DNA from: JAAZBI01 sp964461005
GTDB taxonomy: Bacteria; Bacillota_I; Bacilli_A; RF39; UBA660
Direction: 5' to 3'
NCBI GenBank assembly: GCA_964461005.1
Contig: CAYWQQ010000013.1
Span: 1 to 15,224, forward strand
DNA: 15,224 nucleotides
Shown: positions 7,075 to 14,649 of the stretch, in pieces
Numbering within the stretch: the first letter of the stretch is position 1
Layout: each line of letters starts with the position of its first letter
Program-made: the position numbers and the translations under genes
Notes under the pieces: generated by a model
Seen by the model: the letters and a program-made list of their open reading frames with translations, nothing else
The model's database searches: none
What the model was told of the DNA's origin: nothing

Positions 7075-7458
7075 TTAATTACGAGGTCTTTTTGGTGGAC
7101 GACAACCATTATGAGGGATTGGTGTAACATCATTAATTGCTGTTACTTCAATTCCTGTTGCTTGTAATTGTCTCATTGCTGTTTCACGAGCTGGTCCTAG
7201 GCCTTTTACAAATACTTCTATTTTTCTCATTCCAGCTTCTAAAGCACCTTTAGCTGCTGCTTCAGCAGCCATACCTGCTGCAAAAGGTGTATCTTTTTTA
7301 GAACCTTTATATCCAACTGTTCCAGATGAAGCCCAACTAATTACGCTTCCATCTTTATCTGTAATGGTAACAATTGTATTATTTTGAGTTGAATGAATAT
7401 GTGCATTTCCTTCAGGAACATTTTTCTTAATTTTTCTTTTTCTTGCTTTATATGCCAT
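7075..7458 (-). CDS. rpsK: 30S ribosomal protein S11
   Basis: S11 lies on the platform of the 30S subunit next to the mRNA exit site. The 127 residues include HIHSTQNNTIVTITD, SSGTVGYKGSKKDTPFAA and the strongly conserved C-terminal GHNGCRPPK-like end, read here as PHNGCRPPKRPRN. Shine-Dalgarno AAGGAGGTTAG precedes the ATG. It follows rpsM by 22 bases, and rpoA follows it after 20 bases. Confidence 0.97.
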   Translation of the reverse strand: MAYKARKRKIKKNVPEGNAHIHSTQNNTIVTITDKDGSVISWASSGTVGYKGSKKDTPFAAGMAAEAAAKGALEAGMRKIEVFVKGLGPARETAMRQLQATGIEVTAINDVTPIPHNGCRPPKRPRN

Positions 7459-7480
7459 AAAATACTAACCTCCTTATCTA

Positions 7481-7849
7481 TTATACTTTCTTTTTATTTG
7501 CAACAACTTTTCCGCGACCTTTTCTAGTACGTGCATTACGACTAGTTCTTTGTCCACGAACAGGTAACCCTTTACGATGCCTCAATCCTTGATAACTGCC
7601 AATTTCCATTTTAGTTTTAACGTTCATATTGACTTCACGTCTCAAATCACCTTCAACTGAATGTTTTGCCATCTCATCACGAATTGCTACTAATTCATCT
7701 TCTGTTAAATCTTTAGCTCTTTTATCTAAATCAATTTTAGCATTTGTCAAAATTTCTTTTGATAAATTATTGCCTATTCCGTAAATATAAGTAAGAGCTA
7801 TTTCGATTCTTTTGTCATTTGGAATTTCTACTCCTTTAATACGCGCCAT
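7481..7849 (-). CDS. rpsM: 30S ribosomal protein S13
   Basis: S13 sits in the 30S head and contacts the P-site tRNA and the L5 bridge. The 122 residues start MARIKGVEIPNDKRIEIAL and contain TYIYGIG and the conserved GLRHRKGLPVRGQRT followed by a basic tail ending NKKKV. Shine-Dalgarno AGGAGGTAAAT lies just upstream of the ATG and overlaps the stop codon of rpmJ. Two stop codons (TAA TAG) end the gene. Confidence 0.97.
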   Translation of the reverse strand: MARIKGVEIPNDKRIEIALTYIYGIGNNLSKEILTNAKIDLDKRAKDLTEDELVAIRDEMAKHSVEGDLRREVNMNVKTKMEIGSYQGLRHRKGLPVRGQRTSRNARTRKGRGKVVANKKKV

Positions 7850-7858
7850 ATTTACCTC

Positions 7859-7972
7859 CTATCCTTGTCTTTGCTTGTGTTTTGGATTTTCACAGATAAC
7901 CAAGATTTTTCCATGTCTTTTAATAATTTTACATTTGTCACAAATTTTCTTTACTGATGGTGCTACTTTCAT
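7859..7972 (-). CDS. rpmJ: 50S ribosomal protein L36, zinc-binding type
   Basis: L36 is a 37-residue 50S protein near the GTPase-associated centre. Reading from the ATG at 7972, the product starts MKVAPSVKKICDKC and ends NPKHKQRQG. The zinc ligands are all present: C11, C14, C27 and H32, so this is the zinc-binding form of L36. Shine-Dalgarno GAGGAGGTTTAC lies upstream. It fits the conserved infA-rpmJ-rpsM order. Its TAG stop (7859-7861) is embedded in the AGGAGG ribosome-binding site of rpsM, so the two genes are likely to be coupled. Confidence 0.96.
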   Translation of the reverse strand: MKVAPSVKKICDKCKIIKRHGKILVICENPKHKQRQG

Positions 7973-7985
7973 AGTAAACCTCCTC

Positions 7986-8201
7986 TTATTTTCTATAAAT
8001 TATTCGCCCACGTGTTAAATCTAATGGGGAAAGTTCTAAAACTACCGTATCTCCTGTTAAAATGCGAATGTAATTCATTCGGATTTTACCAGAAACGTGA
8101 GCATTAACGATATATTTATTTGGTAATTCTACCTTAAAAGAACCACCTTTTAATACTTCTATGACTTTTCCTTCGATTTCAATCATATTTTCTTTAGCCA
8201 T
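7986..8201 (-). CDS. infA: translation initiation factor IF-1
   Basis: IF-1 is an OB-fold protein that binds the 30S A site during initiation. The 71-residue product, MAKENMIEIEGKVIEVLKGG onward, includes the conserved FKVELPN, HVSGKIRMNYIRIL, GD.V.LELSPLDLTRGRI and the terminal YRK. This is one residue shorter than the common 72. It starts four bases after the map stop, and its Shine-Dalgarno GGAGAG is made from the last codons of map. Confidence 0.97.
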   Translation of the reverse strand: MAKENMIEIEGKVIEVLKGGSFKVELPNKYIVNAHVSGKIRMNYIRILTGDTVVLELSPLDLTRGRIIYRK

Positions 8202-8205
8202 AAAA

Positions 8206-8952
8206 TCACTCTCCTGTCAATATTCGAAATCCATCTCTTGTTACTGCAACAGTATGCTCATAATGAGCTGAGGGACTTCGATCTTTTGTAGCTATTGTCC
8301 AATCATCATCTTCTATGACGATTGCTCTTGATCCTAATGTTAGCATAGGCTCTATGGCAATTACCATTCCTTCTTTTAACATTGGACCTTTATGCTTATT
8401 ATCATAATTAGGAACGTCTGGAGCTTCATGAACATTATTACCTATGCCATGACCAACCAATTCCCTAATCACCCCTAAATTATACTCTTTTGCATAATTT
8501 TCTATTGCTCTAGAAATATCTTGAATATAATTACCTGGTTTTACTTGGCTAATGCCTTTATATAAAGCATTTTTGGTATGTTCCAATAAATATTGTTTAT
8601 CAGAACTAATTTCACCAATTGCATAAGTCCAACCAGAATCACCATGATAGCCTTGAAAACAAGCTCCTATATCTAGAGAAACAATATCTCCTGTTTTCAA
8701 CTTATAATCATCAGGAATACCATGAACAACCTCTTCGTTTATTGATATACATATTGCTGCTGGATAACCACCAAATCCTTTAAATGAAGGAATAGCATTT
8801 TTACTTAAAATAAATTTTTCTCCTAAATCATTTAATTCTTTTGTAGTTATTCCTGGCTTTAAGTATTTTATTAAATATTGATGAGTTTGATAAACTATAC
8901 TTCCTGCTTTAGCCATCAATTCTATTTCTCTTGGGGATCTGATATTAATCAT
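8206..8952 (-). CDS. map: type I methionine aminopeptidase
   Basis: This enzyme removes the N-terminal methionine from nascent proteins. From the ATG at 8952 the product is 248 residues, the usual length. The pita-bread fold ligands are all visible: H77 (VHGIP), D94 (SLDIG), D105 (GDSGWT), H168 (GHGIG), E201 (IEPM) and E232 (YEHT). The start MINIRSPREIELM matches the family, and GAGG lies six bases upstream. An ATG at 8964 would add MRKK but has no ribosome-binding site. The start falls about 8 bases after the adk stop. It lies between adk and infA, the standard order in Bacilli. Confidence 0.96.
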   Translation of the reverse strand: MINIRSPREIELMAKAGSIVYQTHQYLIKYLKPGITTKELNDLGEKFILSKNAIPSFKGFGGYPAAICISINEEVVHGIPDDYKLKTGDIVSLDIGACFQGYHGDSGWTYAIGEISSDKQYLLEHTKNALYKGISQVKPGNYIQDISRAIENYAKEYNLGVIRELVGHGIGNNVHEAPDVPNYDNKHKGPMLKEGMVIAIEPMLTLGSRAIVIEDDDWTIATKDRSPSAHYEHTVAVTRDGFRILTGE

Positions 8953-9607
8953 TTTTTTCCTCATTTATAATAGCTTCAATTTGTTGTAATTTTAATTCTT
9001 TTTCATTACTATTACTATCTACTACAAATAATATTCCCTTATTTTTATAATAATCAAGAACTGGTTTTGTTTGTTCTAAGTAAGTATCAAAACGTTTATT
9101 AAATGTTTCTTCATTATCGTCATCTCTTTTTACTAAAGGTGTTGAGCACTTATTACATTTGCCTGCTTCAGTAAAAGTTGATGTATACAAGTTGTATACT
9201 TCTGAACAATTAGGACATGAAACACGACCTAAAATTCTTTGAGCAGCTGTTTCTCTGCTTACATCTAACAAAATAACATATTTAATTTCACGATTGATTT
9301 CACTAGATATTTTTTCTAACTCAATAGCTTGTGCTTCATTACGAGGAAAACCATCTAGAATAAATCCTTTATCACAGTCACTTTCTGTTAATCTTTTTAC
9401 TAAAAGATCAAATACTATTTCATCAGAAACCAACATGCCTGCTTCAATTACACTTTTTACTTTTAAACCAATTTCTGATTCTTCCTTAATTTCTTTACGA
9501 AGCAAATCTCCAGTAGAAATATGTGGAATTGTATATTTTTCTTTTAACATTTGGGCAAAAGTGCCTTTACCTGCTGCAGGTGGGGCAATAAAAATAATGT
9601 TTTTCAT
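8945..9607 (-). CDS. adk: adenylate kinase, zinc-LID long form
   Basis: Adenylate kinase interconverts ATP + AMP and 2 ADP. The 220 residues include a P-loop reading APPAAGKGT (8-16), where the usual first glycine of GPPGAGKGT is alanine, as is the second variable glycine. The NMP-binding STGDLLR (31-37), GFILDGFPR (81-89) and the LID follow. Four LID cysteines (C131, C134, C151, C154) form a zinc-finger, typical of Gram-positive long-form enzymes, and RDDDNEET follows. The start overlaps the secY stop as TAATG. Its Shine-Dalgarno GGAGGA is made of the last two glycine codons of secY, so the two are coupled. Confidence 0.96.
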   Translation of the reverse strand: MKNIIFIAPPAAGKGTFAQMLKEKYTIPHISTGDLLRKEIKEESEIGLKVKSVIEAGMLVSDEIVFDLLVKRLTESDCDKGFILDGFPRNEAQAIELEKISSEINREIKYVILLDVSRETAAQRILGRVSCPNCSEVYNLYTSTFTEAGKCNKCSTPLVKRDDDNEETFNKRFDTYLEQTKPVLDYYKNKGILFVVDSNSNEKELKLQQIEAIINEEKND

Positions 9608-10866
9608 TAAAATTTTCCTCCATAACTTCTTGATAACAATTCACTCTCTAATTGATTATATGTCTCTAAAGCTACTCCGACAACGATAAGCAATCCTGTT
9701 CCACCAATCGTTACGCTAGCACCTAAACTAGAAACATTTGAAAAAATAATTGGCATACCAGCTATTACGATTAAGAATACAGCTGCTATTAAATTTAAAT
9801 GTGATAAAATTGTTTTCAAATATTTTGAAGTTTCCTTACCAGGTCTTACTCCTGGAATATAGCTTCCATTCTTTTGGAAATTCGATGATATTTCATCGGG
9901 TTTCAACATCATATATGTATAAAAATATGTGAAAAATAATATTGCTAACATATATAAAGAAAAACCTGTAATTGAATTATAACTTAGATATTTATTTATA
10001 AATAAAGATATTCCATCATTTTTAAAGAAACCTGCAATTGTTGATGGTATTGATATAACCATTGATGCAAAAATAACAGGCATTACACTAGCTGAGTTAA
10101 CTTTAATTGGCATATAGTTTTGTTTTCCGGCATAAGAAGTTGCTGTTTTATTAGAACTTTGCATTGGGATTCTTCTTTCTGCTTGTTGAATAAAAATTAC
10201 ACCAATAATAATTGCAAAATATAATATTACAAATAATATAAATCCAACTATTCCCATAACACTAGTTTGTGCTGTAGAAAAATTAACCATTTCAGTAAAT
10301 GCAGTCATAAACATTGTTGGGATATTCATTAATATACCTGCCATAATTATCATAGAAATACCGTTTCCAATTCCCTTTTGAGTCATTTGGTCACCTAACC
10401 ATAATAAGAATGCAGTTCCTGCTGTTAATATAACAGAAATTTTTAAATATTCCATTGTTCCTGATCCGGCAGGTAAAAAGGAAATTGCAAAGATATACCC
10501 TTGAATAAATGCTAAAAAGATACCTATGTAACGATTTATTTTATTCAATTTATTTCTTCCAACTTGTCCTTGTTTTGCTAAATCAGAAAAATAGGGAACA
10601 ATATCCATTTGCAATATTTGAGTGATGATCGATGCTGTAATATAAGGCATAACCCCAACAGCAAAGATTGAGAATTGTTTAAAAGCTCCACCACCCATTG
10701 CATTTAATAATTCTAAGAACCCTAAATCAGAAGTTATTGGATCTGTTCCAGGCACTTGAATCATTGTTCCTAATTTGAAGATAAATAAAGCTACTAAAGT
10801 AAAACCTACTTTCTTTAAAATATCTCTATTTTTAGGATTGACTAATTGTTTTAACATTTTAATCAT
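9607..10866 (-). CDS. secY: preprotein translocase subunit SecY
   Basis: SecY is the membrane channel of the Sec translocon. The 419 residues fit the 10-helix topology. The first helix is at about 19-37. The plug region carries the conserved KQFSIFAVGVMPYITASIITQ (about 63-83). Further helices lie near 114-131, 142-158, 166-190, 203-226, 262-280, 302-320, 356-375 and 384-400. QQAERRIPMQ (227-236) and PGVRPGKET (338-346) mark the cytoplasmic loops that bind SecA and ribosome. The start is at 10866, with GAGGTG seven bases upstream; an ATG three codons in is possible. It begins right after rplO and ends overlapping adk. Length is slightly below the usual 430. Confidence 0.97.
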   Translation of the reverse strand: MIKMLKQLVNPKNRDILKKVGFTLVALFIFKLGTMIQVPGTDPITSDLGFLELLNAMGGGAFKQFSIFAVGVMPYITASIITQILQMDIVPYFSDLAKQGQVGRNKLNKINRYIGIFLAFIQGYIFAISFLPAGSGTMEYLKISVILTAGTAFLLWLGDQMTQKGIGNGISMIIMAGILMNIPTMFMTAFTEMVNFSTAQTSVMGIVGFILFVILYFAIIIGVIFIQQAERRIPMQSSNKTATSYAGKQNYMPIKVNSASVMPVIFASMVISIPSTIAGFFKNDGISLFINKYLSYNSITGFSLYMLAILFFTYFYTYMMLKPDEISSNFQKNGSYIPGVRPGKETSKYLKTILSHLNLIAAVFLIVIAGMPIIFSNVSSLGASVTIGGTGLLIVVGVALETYNQLESELLSRSYGGKF

Positions 10867-10867
10867 G

Positions 10868-11311
10868 TTAAATCACCTCGGCTTTTCCACCAGCTTTTTC
10901 TATAATATTCTTAGCACTATTTGAAAATTTGTGAGCTTTAACTATTAATTTTTTTTCTAAAGCTCCATTTCCTAATATTTTAACACCATCTAATTGATTT
11001 TTTAATTTTTTAGTTTCAAATAGTAATTCTGGATTTACCACTGTATCATTTTCAAAACAATTTAAATCTGAAACATTAATTGTAGCATATCTAACTTTAA
11101 AATTTGCATTACTAAATCCTCTTTTAGGAATTCTCATGTATAAAGGTAATTGACCACCTTCAAATCCTGGTCTAACTCCTCCACCACTTCTAGCGTTTTG
11201 TCCTTTATGACCTTTACCACTAGTTTTTCCAGTTCCACTACTAGAACCTCTTCCTAATCTTTTTTTTGCTTTAACAGCTCCATCATTATATTCTAATTCA
11301 TGTAATTTCAT
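10868..11311 (-). CDS. rplO: 50S ribosomal protein L15
   Basis: L15 is an early assembly protein of the 50S subunit. The 147 residues have the usual glycine-rich basic N-terminal tail (KKRLGRGSSSGTGKTSGKGHKGQNARSGG split across about 17-45), then RPGFEGGQLPLYMRIPKRGF, and the C-terminal globular part with KVLGNG-like VKILGNG and VKAHKFSNSA. The ATG overlaps the rpsE stop as TAATG, with GAGGAG about 12 bases upstream inside rpsE. The rpmD gene that normally separates rpsE and rplO is absent. Confidence 0.97.
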   Translation of the reverse strand: MKLHELEYNDGAVKAKKRLGRGSSSGTGKTSGKGHKGQNARSGGGVRPGFEGGQLPLYMRIPKRGFSNANFKVRYATINVSDLNCFENDTVVNPELLFETKKLKNQLDGVKILGNGALEKKLIVKAHKFSNSAKNIIEKAGGKAEVI

Positions 11312-11820
11312 TAGCCTAAAATCTCCTCTTTAGATTTTCCTCTTAAAGCAGCAACTTCTTCAACAGTCTTTTGTTGTAAAAGAGCGTTCATTGTTGCACG
11401 AGCTGTGTTAATTTTTGTGTTAGATCCTAAAGATTTAGAAATAACATCACTTATTCCTGCTAATTCTAATACGGCTCTAACTGGACCACCAGCAATAACT
11501 CCATTTCCTGCTTTTGCAGGTTTAACAAGTACTCTTGCTGCTCCACTAACTCCAATTGCTTCATGAGGAATAGTTCTATCATCGATTAAAGATACTTCGA
11601 TTAAGTTTTTATTAGCACTTGCTATGGCTTTTTTAACAGCATCTTGTACTTCGTTTGCTTTACCTGTGCCAAGTCCAACTTTTCCTTTTCTATTTCCAAC
11701 AACTACTGTTGCTGAAAAACGAAAATTACGGCCACCTTTAGTTACTTTTGTAACTCTTTTTACTTCGATAACAATTTCTTCATTTTCTTTTGCCTGAGGT
11801 TGCATTTCTCTTTCTCTCAT
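11311..11820 (-). CDS. rpsE: 30S ribosomal protein S5
   Basis: S5 is a 30S fidelity protein at the mRNA entry site. The 169 residues contain VIEVKRVTKVTKGGRNFRFS (19-38, the double-stranded RNA-binding-like N-terminal domain), GKGKVGLG-type VGNRKGKVGLGTGKA, and the C-terminal GVSGAARVLVKPAKAG and GISDVISKSLGS. Shine-Dalgarno AAGGAGGGTC precedes the ATG closely. It follows rplR and runs directly into rplO. Confidence 0.97.
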   Translation of the reverse strand: MREREMQPQAKENEEIVIEVKRVTKVTKGGRNFRFSATVVVGNRKGKVGLGTGKANEVQDAVKKAIASANKNLIEVSLIDDRTIPHEAIGVSGAARVLVKPAKAGNGVIAGGPVRAVLELAGISDVISKSLGSNTKINTARATMNALLQQKTVEEVAALRGKSKEEILG

Positions 11821-11830
11821 TTGACCCTCC

Positions 11831-12193
11831 TTAAAATTCTAAGCCGTTTTCACGTGCAGCTTCTGCTAAAGCTTGAACACGTCCATGATATAAGTAACCA
11901 CCTCTATCAAAAACAACTTTTTTAATTTTAGCTTTTTTTGCTTTTTCAGCTATTGCAGCTCCAACAACTTTTGCTGCTTCAAGATTACCACCATTAGTAA
12001 TTTTTAAATCTTTGTCTGCAGAAGAAACACTTAATAAAGTGTGTCCTAAACTATCATCGATAATTTGAACAGAAATATTTTTATTTGATCTAAAAACACA
12101 AAGTCTTGGAATTGAAGAAGTTCCAACAACTTTTGCTCTAATACGAGTATGTCTAATTAATCTTGCTTTATTTCTTGATTCCTTTTTTATCAT
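11831..12193 (-). CDS. rplR: 50S ribosomal protein L18
   Basis: L18 binds 5S rRNA with L5 in the central protuberance. The 120 residues show RLIRHTRIRAKVVGT, PRLCVFRSNKNISVQIIDD and the terminal VVFDRGGYLYHGRVQALAEAAR, all hallmark blocks. Ribosome-binding sequence AAAGGAAG lies upstream of the ATG. Standard position between rplF and rpsE. Confidence 0.97.
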   Translation of the reverse strand: MIKKESRNKARLIRHTRIRAKVVGTSSIPRLCVFRSNKNISVQIIDDSLGHTLLSVSSADKDLKITNGGNLEAAKVVGAAIAEKAKKAKIKKVVFDRGGYLYHGRVQALAEAARENGLEF

Positions 12194-12210
12194 ACTAGAC
12201 TTCCTTTCTT

Positions 12211-12750
12211 TTATTTAGCAGCTTTTTTTCCTTCTTTACGACGGACTTTTTCGCCTTTGTATCTTATTCCTTTTCCTTTATAAGGTTCAGGTTTTCTTAC
12301 TTTTCTAATAACAGCTGCGAATTCACCTACTGCTTGTTTGTCTATTCCCTTAATCAATAATTCTGTATTACTTATTGCTTCAACAGTTAAATTTTTAGGA
12401 ATATCAAGTGTTACTTGATGAGAAAAACCAGCATTAATTATAATTTTAGTTCCTTGTAAATTAAAACGGAATCCTACACCAACTATTTCTATTCCTTTTT
12501 CATAACCAGTACTTACACCGATCAACATATTTTCTATTAAAGAATTTGTTGTACCATGTAATGCTTTTGTTTCTTGATTTTCATTTGCTCTTTCAACTGT
12601 TAACTTATTTTCATCAATTTTAACAGTAATATTACTAGGAATAGTATGTGTCAATTCGCCTTTTTGGCCTTTAACTGTAACAATATTATCATTTAATTCA
12701 ACTGTTACTTTTTCTGGAATTATTAATTCTCTATTTCCAATACGACTCAT
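12211..12750 (-). CDS. rplF: 50S ribosomal protein L6
   Basis: L6 lies at the base of the stalk near the factor-binding site. The 179 residues start MSRIGNRELIIPEKVTV and comprise two similar alpha/beta domains. GVSTGYEKGIEIVGVGFR (98-115) and the near C-terminal KPEPYKGKGIRYKGEKVRRKEGKK are the family signatures. Shine-Dalgarno AGGAGGAAGAA is in place. The order rpsH-rplF-rplR is canonical. Confidence 0.97.
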   Translation of the reverse strand: MSRIGNRELIIPEKVTVELNDNIVTVKGQKGELTHTIPSNITVKIDENKLTVERANENQETKALHGTTNSLIENMLIGVSTGYEKGIEIVGVGFRFNLQGTKIIINAGFSHQVTLDIPKNLTVEAISNTELLIKGIDKQAVGEFAAVIRKVRKPEPYKGKGIRYKGEKVRRKEGKKAAK

Positions 12751-12766
12751 CTTTCTTCCTCCTACC

Positions 12767-13165
12767 TTACCAAATGTAGGCTAAAACTTCTCCACCTAAA
12801 TTTTGCTTACGAGCTTCTTTATTTGTCATAAGTCCTTTAGATGTTGAAACAATAGCAATACCAAGTCCGTTTAAAACAACTGGTACTTCTTCACTTTTAG
12901 CATATACACGTAAACCAGGCTTAGAGATTCTCTTTAATCCTGTAATTACTCTTTCTCTCTTTTGACTATATTTTAAATTCAAAAGTAAATTGTCTTGTAC
13001 TTCGCCTTTTTCAACTTTGAAACTTTCAATAAATCCTTCATCTGTTAATATTTTTGCTATTTCTAATTTCATTTTTGAGATAGGCATTACTACTTCTTTA
13101 TATCGCATTTGATTAGCATTACGAATTCTCGTAAGCATATCTGCAATTGGATCAGTTACTATCAT
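12767..13165 (-). CDS. rpsH: 30S ribosomal protein S8
   Basis: S8 binds 16S rRNA helix 21 and, in studied bacteria, represses spc-operon translation. The 132 residues start MIVTDPIADMLTRIRNANQ and contain RISKPGLRVYA and the RNA-binding GIAIVSTSKGLMTNKEAR followed by GGEVLAYIW, all conserved. Shine-Dalgarno AAGGAGGATATA precedes the ATG, identical to that of rpsN upstream. No spc-style S8 target was identifiable by eye. Confidence 0.97.
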   Translation of the reverse strand: MIVTDPIADMLTRIRNANQMRYKEVVMPISKMKLEIAKILTDEGFIESFKVEKGEVQDNLLLNLKYSQKRERVITGLKRISKPGLRVYAKSEEVPVVLNGLGIAIVSTSKGLMTNKEARKQNLGGEVLAYIW

Positions 13166-13177
13166 TATATCCTCCTT

Positions 13178-13363
13178 TTACCAACTAGATTTTTTAATCC
13201 CTGGTATTTGTCCTTTATAAGCAAGTTCTCTAAAACATATACGGCATAATTTGAAATCACTCATAACCGCATGTGGTCTTCCACAACGTTGACATCTTGT
13301 ATACTCACGTACTTGAAATTTTTTAGATCTGTTACTTTTTACTATTAAACTCTTTTTTGCCAT
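13178..13363 (-). CDS. rpsN: 30S ribosomal protein S14, zinc-binding (type Z)
   Basis: S14 is a 30S head protein. This is the short, 61-residue zinc form, with four cysteines at 24, 27, 40 and 43 (CQRC and CRIC). GRPHAVMSDFKLCR and the end QIPGIKKSSW are typical. AAGGAGGATATA lies just upstream of the ATG. The spc-operon location between rplE and rpsH is where Bacillota carry the zinc-dependent copy; a second zinc-free paralogue, if any, is not in this window. Confidence 0.97.
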   Translation of the reverse strand: MAKKSLIVKSNRSKKFQVREYTRCQRCGRPHAVMSDFKLCRICFRELAYKGQIPGIKKSSW

Positions 13364-13373
13364 TATATCCTCC

Positions 13374-13913
13374 TTACTTTCTAAAAGGAATTCCTATCTC
13401 TTTCAAAAGAGATAAAGCTTCTTCATTTGTTTTTGCTGTTGTAACAATAACTATGTCCATACCACGAACTTTTACAACATCATCATATACTATTTCAGGG
13501 AAAATTAACTGTTCAGTTAAACCAATACTATAATTTCCTCTTCCGTCAAATGCTTTTAATGAAAGTCCTCTAAAATCACGAACTCTTGGTAAAACAATAC
13601 TTATTAATTTATCTAAAAAATTATATAATGCTTCTCCTCTTAAAGTAGTCTTACAACCAATAGCTTGGCCTTGTCTTACTTTAAAGTTTGAAATTGATTT
13701 TTTTGATTTTGTAATAATAGCTTTTTTACCAGTTATCATCTCTAAGTCATGAACAGCAGCATCTAACGCTTTACTATTAAGTGCAGCTTCACCAACACCC
13801 ATATTAATTACTACTTTTTCAATTTTTGGCACTTCCATAATAGTAGTATATTTGTGTGTTTTAATTAAAGATGGGATGACCTCATTTAAATACTTTTCCT
13901 TTAGGCGGTTCAT
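13374..13913 (-). CDS. rplE: 50S ribosomal protein L5
   Basis: L5 binds 5S rRNA and forms an intersubunit bridge with S13. The 179 residues contain PKIEKVVINMGVGEA (29-43), ITKSKKSISNFKVRQGQAIGCKTTLRG, VLPRVRDFRGLS and the terminal GMDIVIVTTAKTNEEALSLL plus GIPF, all expected. Shine-Dalgarno GAAGGAGGGTA precedes the ATG. It follows rplX and precedes rpsN. Confidence 0.97.
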   Translation of the reverse strand: MNRLKEKYLNEVIPSLIKTHKYTTIMEVPKIEKVVINMGVGEAALNSKALDAAVHDLEMITGKKAIITKSKKSISNFKVRQGQAIGCKTTLRGEALYNFLDKLISIVLPRVRDFRGLSLKAFDGRGNYSIGLTEQLIFPEIVYDDVVKVRGMDIVIVTTAKTNEEALSLLKEIGIPFRK

Positions 13914-13928
13914 AAATACCCTCCTTCT

Positions 13929-14237
13929 CTATTTAGTAGCCTTTTTAGGGCTTTTCTTTACGATTTTTTTAGTTTCTTCTTTTTTTTCTTCGATTCTTTT
14001 ACGACTTTTTTTGTTCTTATCATCAACAAACATTACATTAGAAGCATCAATAGGCGCTTCCATTGTAACAATACCACCGTTTTGATTATTTGCATTAGGT
14101 TTAAGATGTTTCTTAACTAAATTTTGTCCTTCAACTATTACTTTATTATCTTTTTTAATAACTTTGATAATTTTAGAAATATTACCTTTATTTTTACCTG
14201 CAACAATAATTACTTTGTCTCCTGTTTTAAATTTCAT
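13929..14237 (-). CDS. rplX: 50S ribosomal protein L24 with divergent basic C-terminus
   Basis: L24 initiates 50S assembly near the tunnel exit. The 102-residue product has the KOW motif KTGDKVIIVAGKNKG (4-18), VEGQNLVKKHLKP (35-47) and the GGIVTMEAPIDASNVM block (54-69). After about residue 75 the usual TR-GYK and KVR-AKKSG segments are not recognisable. They are replaced by a lysine/glutamate-rich tail (RKRIEEKKEETKK, then KSPKKATK). Overall length is normal. Start supported by AAGGAGGTATAG. Position between rplN and rplE is standard. Confidence 0.95.
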   Translation of the reverse strand: MKFKTGDKVIIVAGKNKGNISKIIKVIKKDNKVIVEGQNLVKKHLKPNANNQNGGIVTMEAPIDASNVMFVDDKNKKSRKRIEEKKEETKKIVKKSPKKATK

Positions 14238-14250
14238 ATTCTATACCTCC

Positions 14251-14619
14251 TTATAACACTTCGTTTGCTAGAGATATAATTTTCATATAGTTTTTATCTC
14301 TTAATTCACGAGCAACCGGACCAAAAATGCGAGTTCCAACTGGTGTTTTATCTTCTTTTATAATAACGCAAGCGTTATCATCAAATTTAATATAACTGCC
14401 ATCTTCTCTACGAACTCCAAATTTTGTTCTAACAATTACAGCCTTAACTACTTTACCAGCTGGAACATTAGAATTAGGAATTGCTTTTTTTACAGTACCA
14501 ACGATAACGTCTCCAATATTAGCATCTTTAACAATACTTCCACCTAAAACTTTAATAACCATTAGTTCTCTTGCTCCAGAATTATCAGCCACTTTTAAAC
14601 GACTTTGTTGTTGAACCAT
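14251..14619 (-). CDS. rplN: 50S ribosomal protein L14
   Basis: L14 lies at the subunit interface. The 122 residues start MVQQQSRLKVADNSGAREL and include the signature VIVRTKFGVRREDGSYIKFDDNACV and the end RIFGPVARELRD plus KIISLANEVL. Every part aligns to the family consensus by eye. Shine-Dalgarno GGAGGAGGTATT is strong. Confidence 0.97.
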   Translation of the reverse strand: MVQQQSRLKVADNSGARELMVIKVLGGSIVKDANIGDVIVGTVKKAIPNSNVPAGKVVKAVIVRTKFGVRREDGSYIKFDDNACVIIKEDKTPVGTRIFGPVARELRDKNYMKIISLANEVL

Positions 14620-14649
14620 ATTAAATACCTCCTCCTAGAGTTTCTTTCT

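Noticed and set aside
7474..7486. TATAAT-like sequence at the end of rpsM
   Set aside because: It consists of the final GTA codon plus the TAA TAG stops, and no reasonable -35 lies at 16-18 bases.
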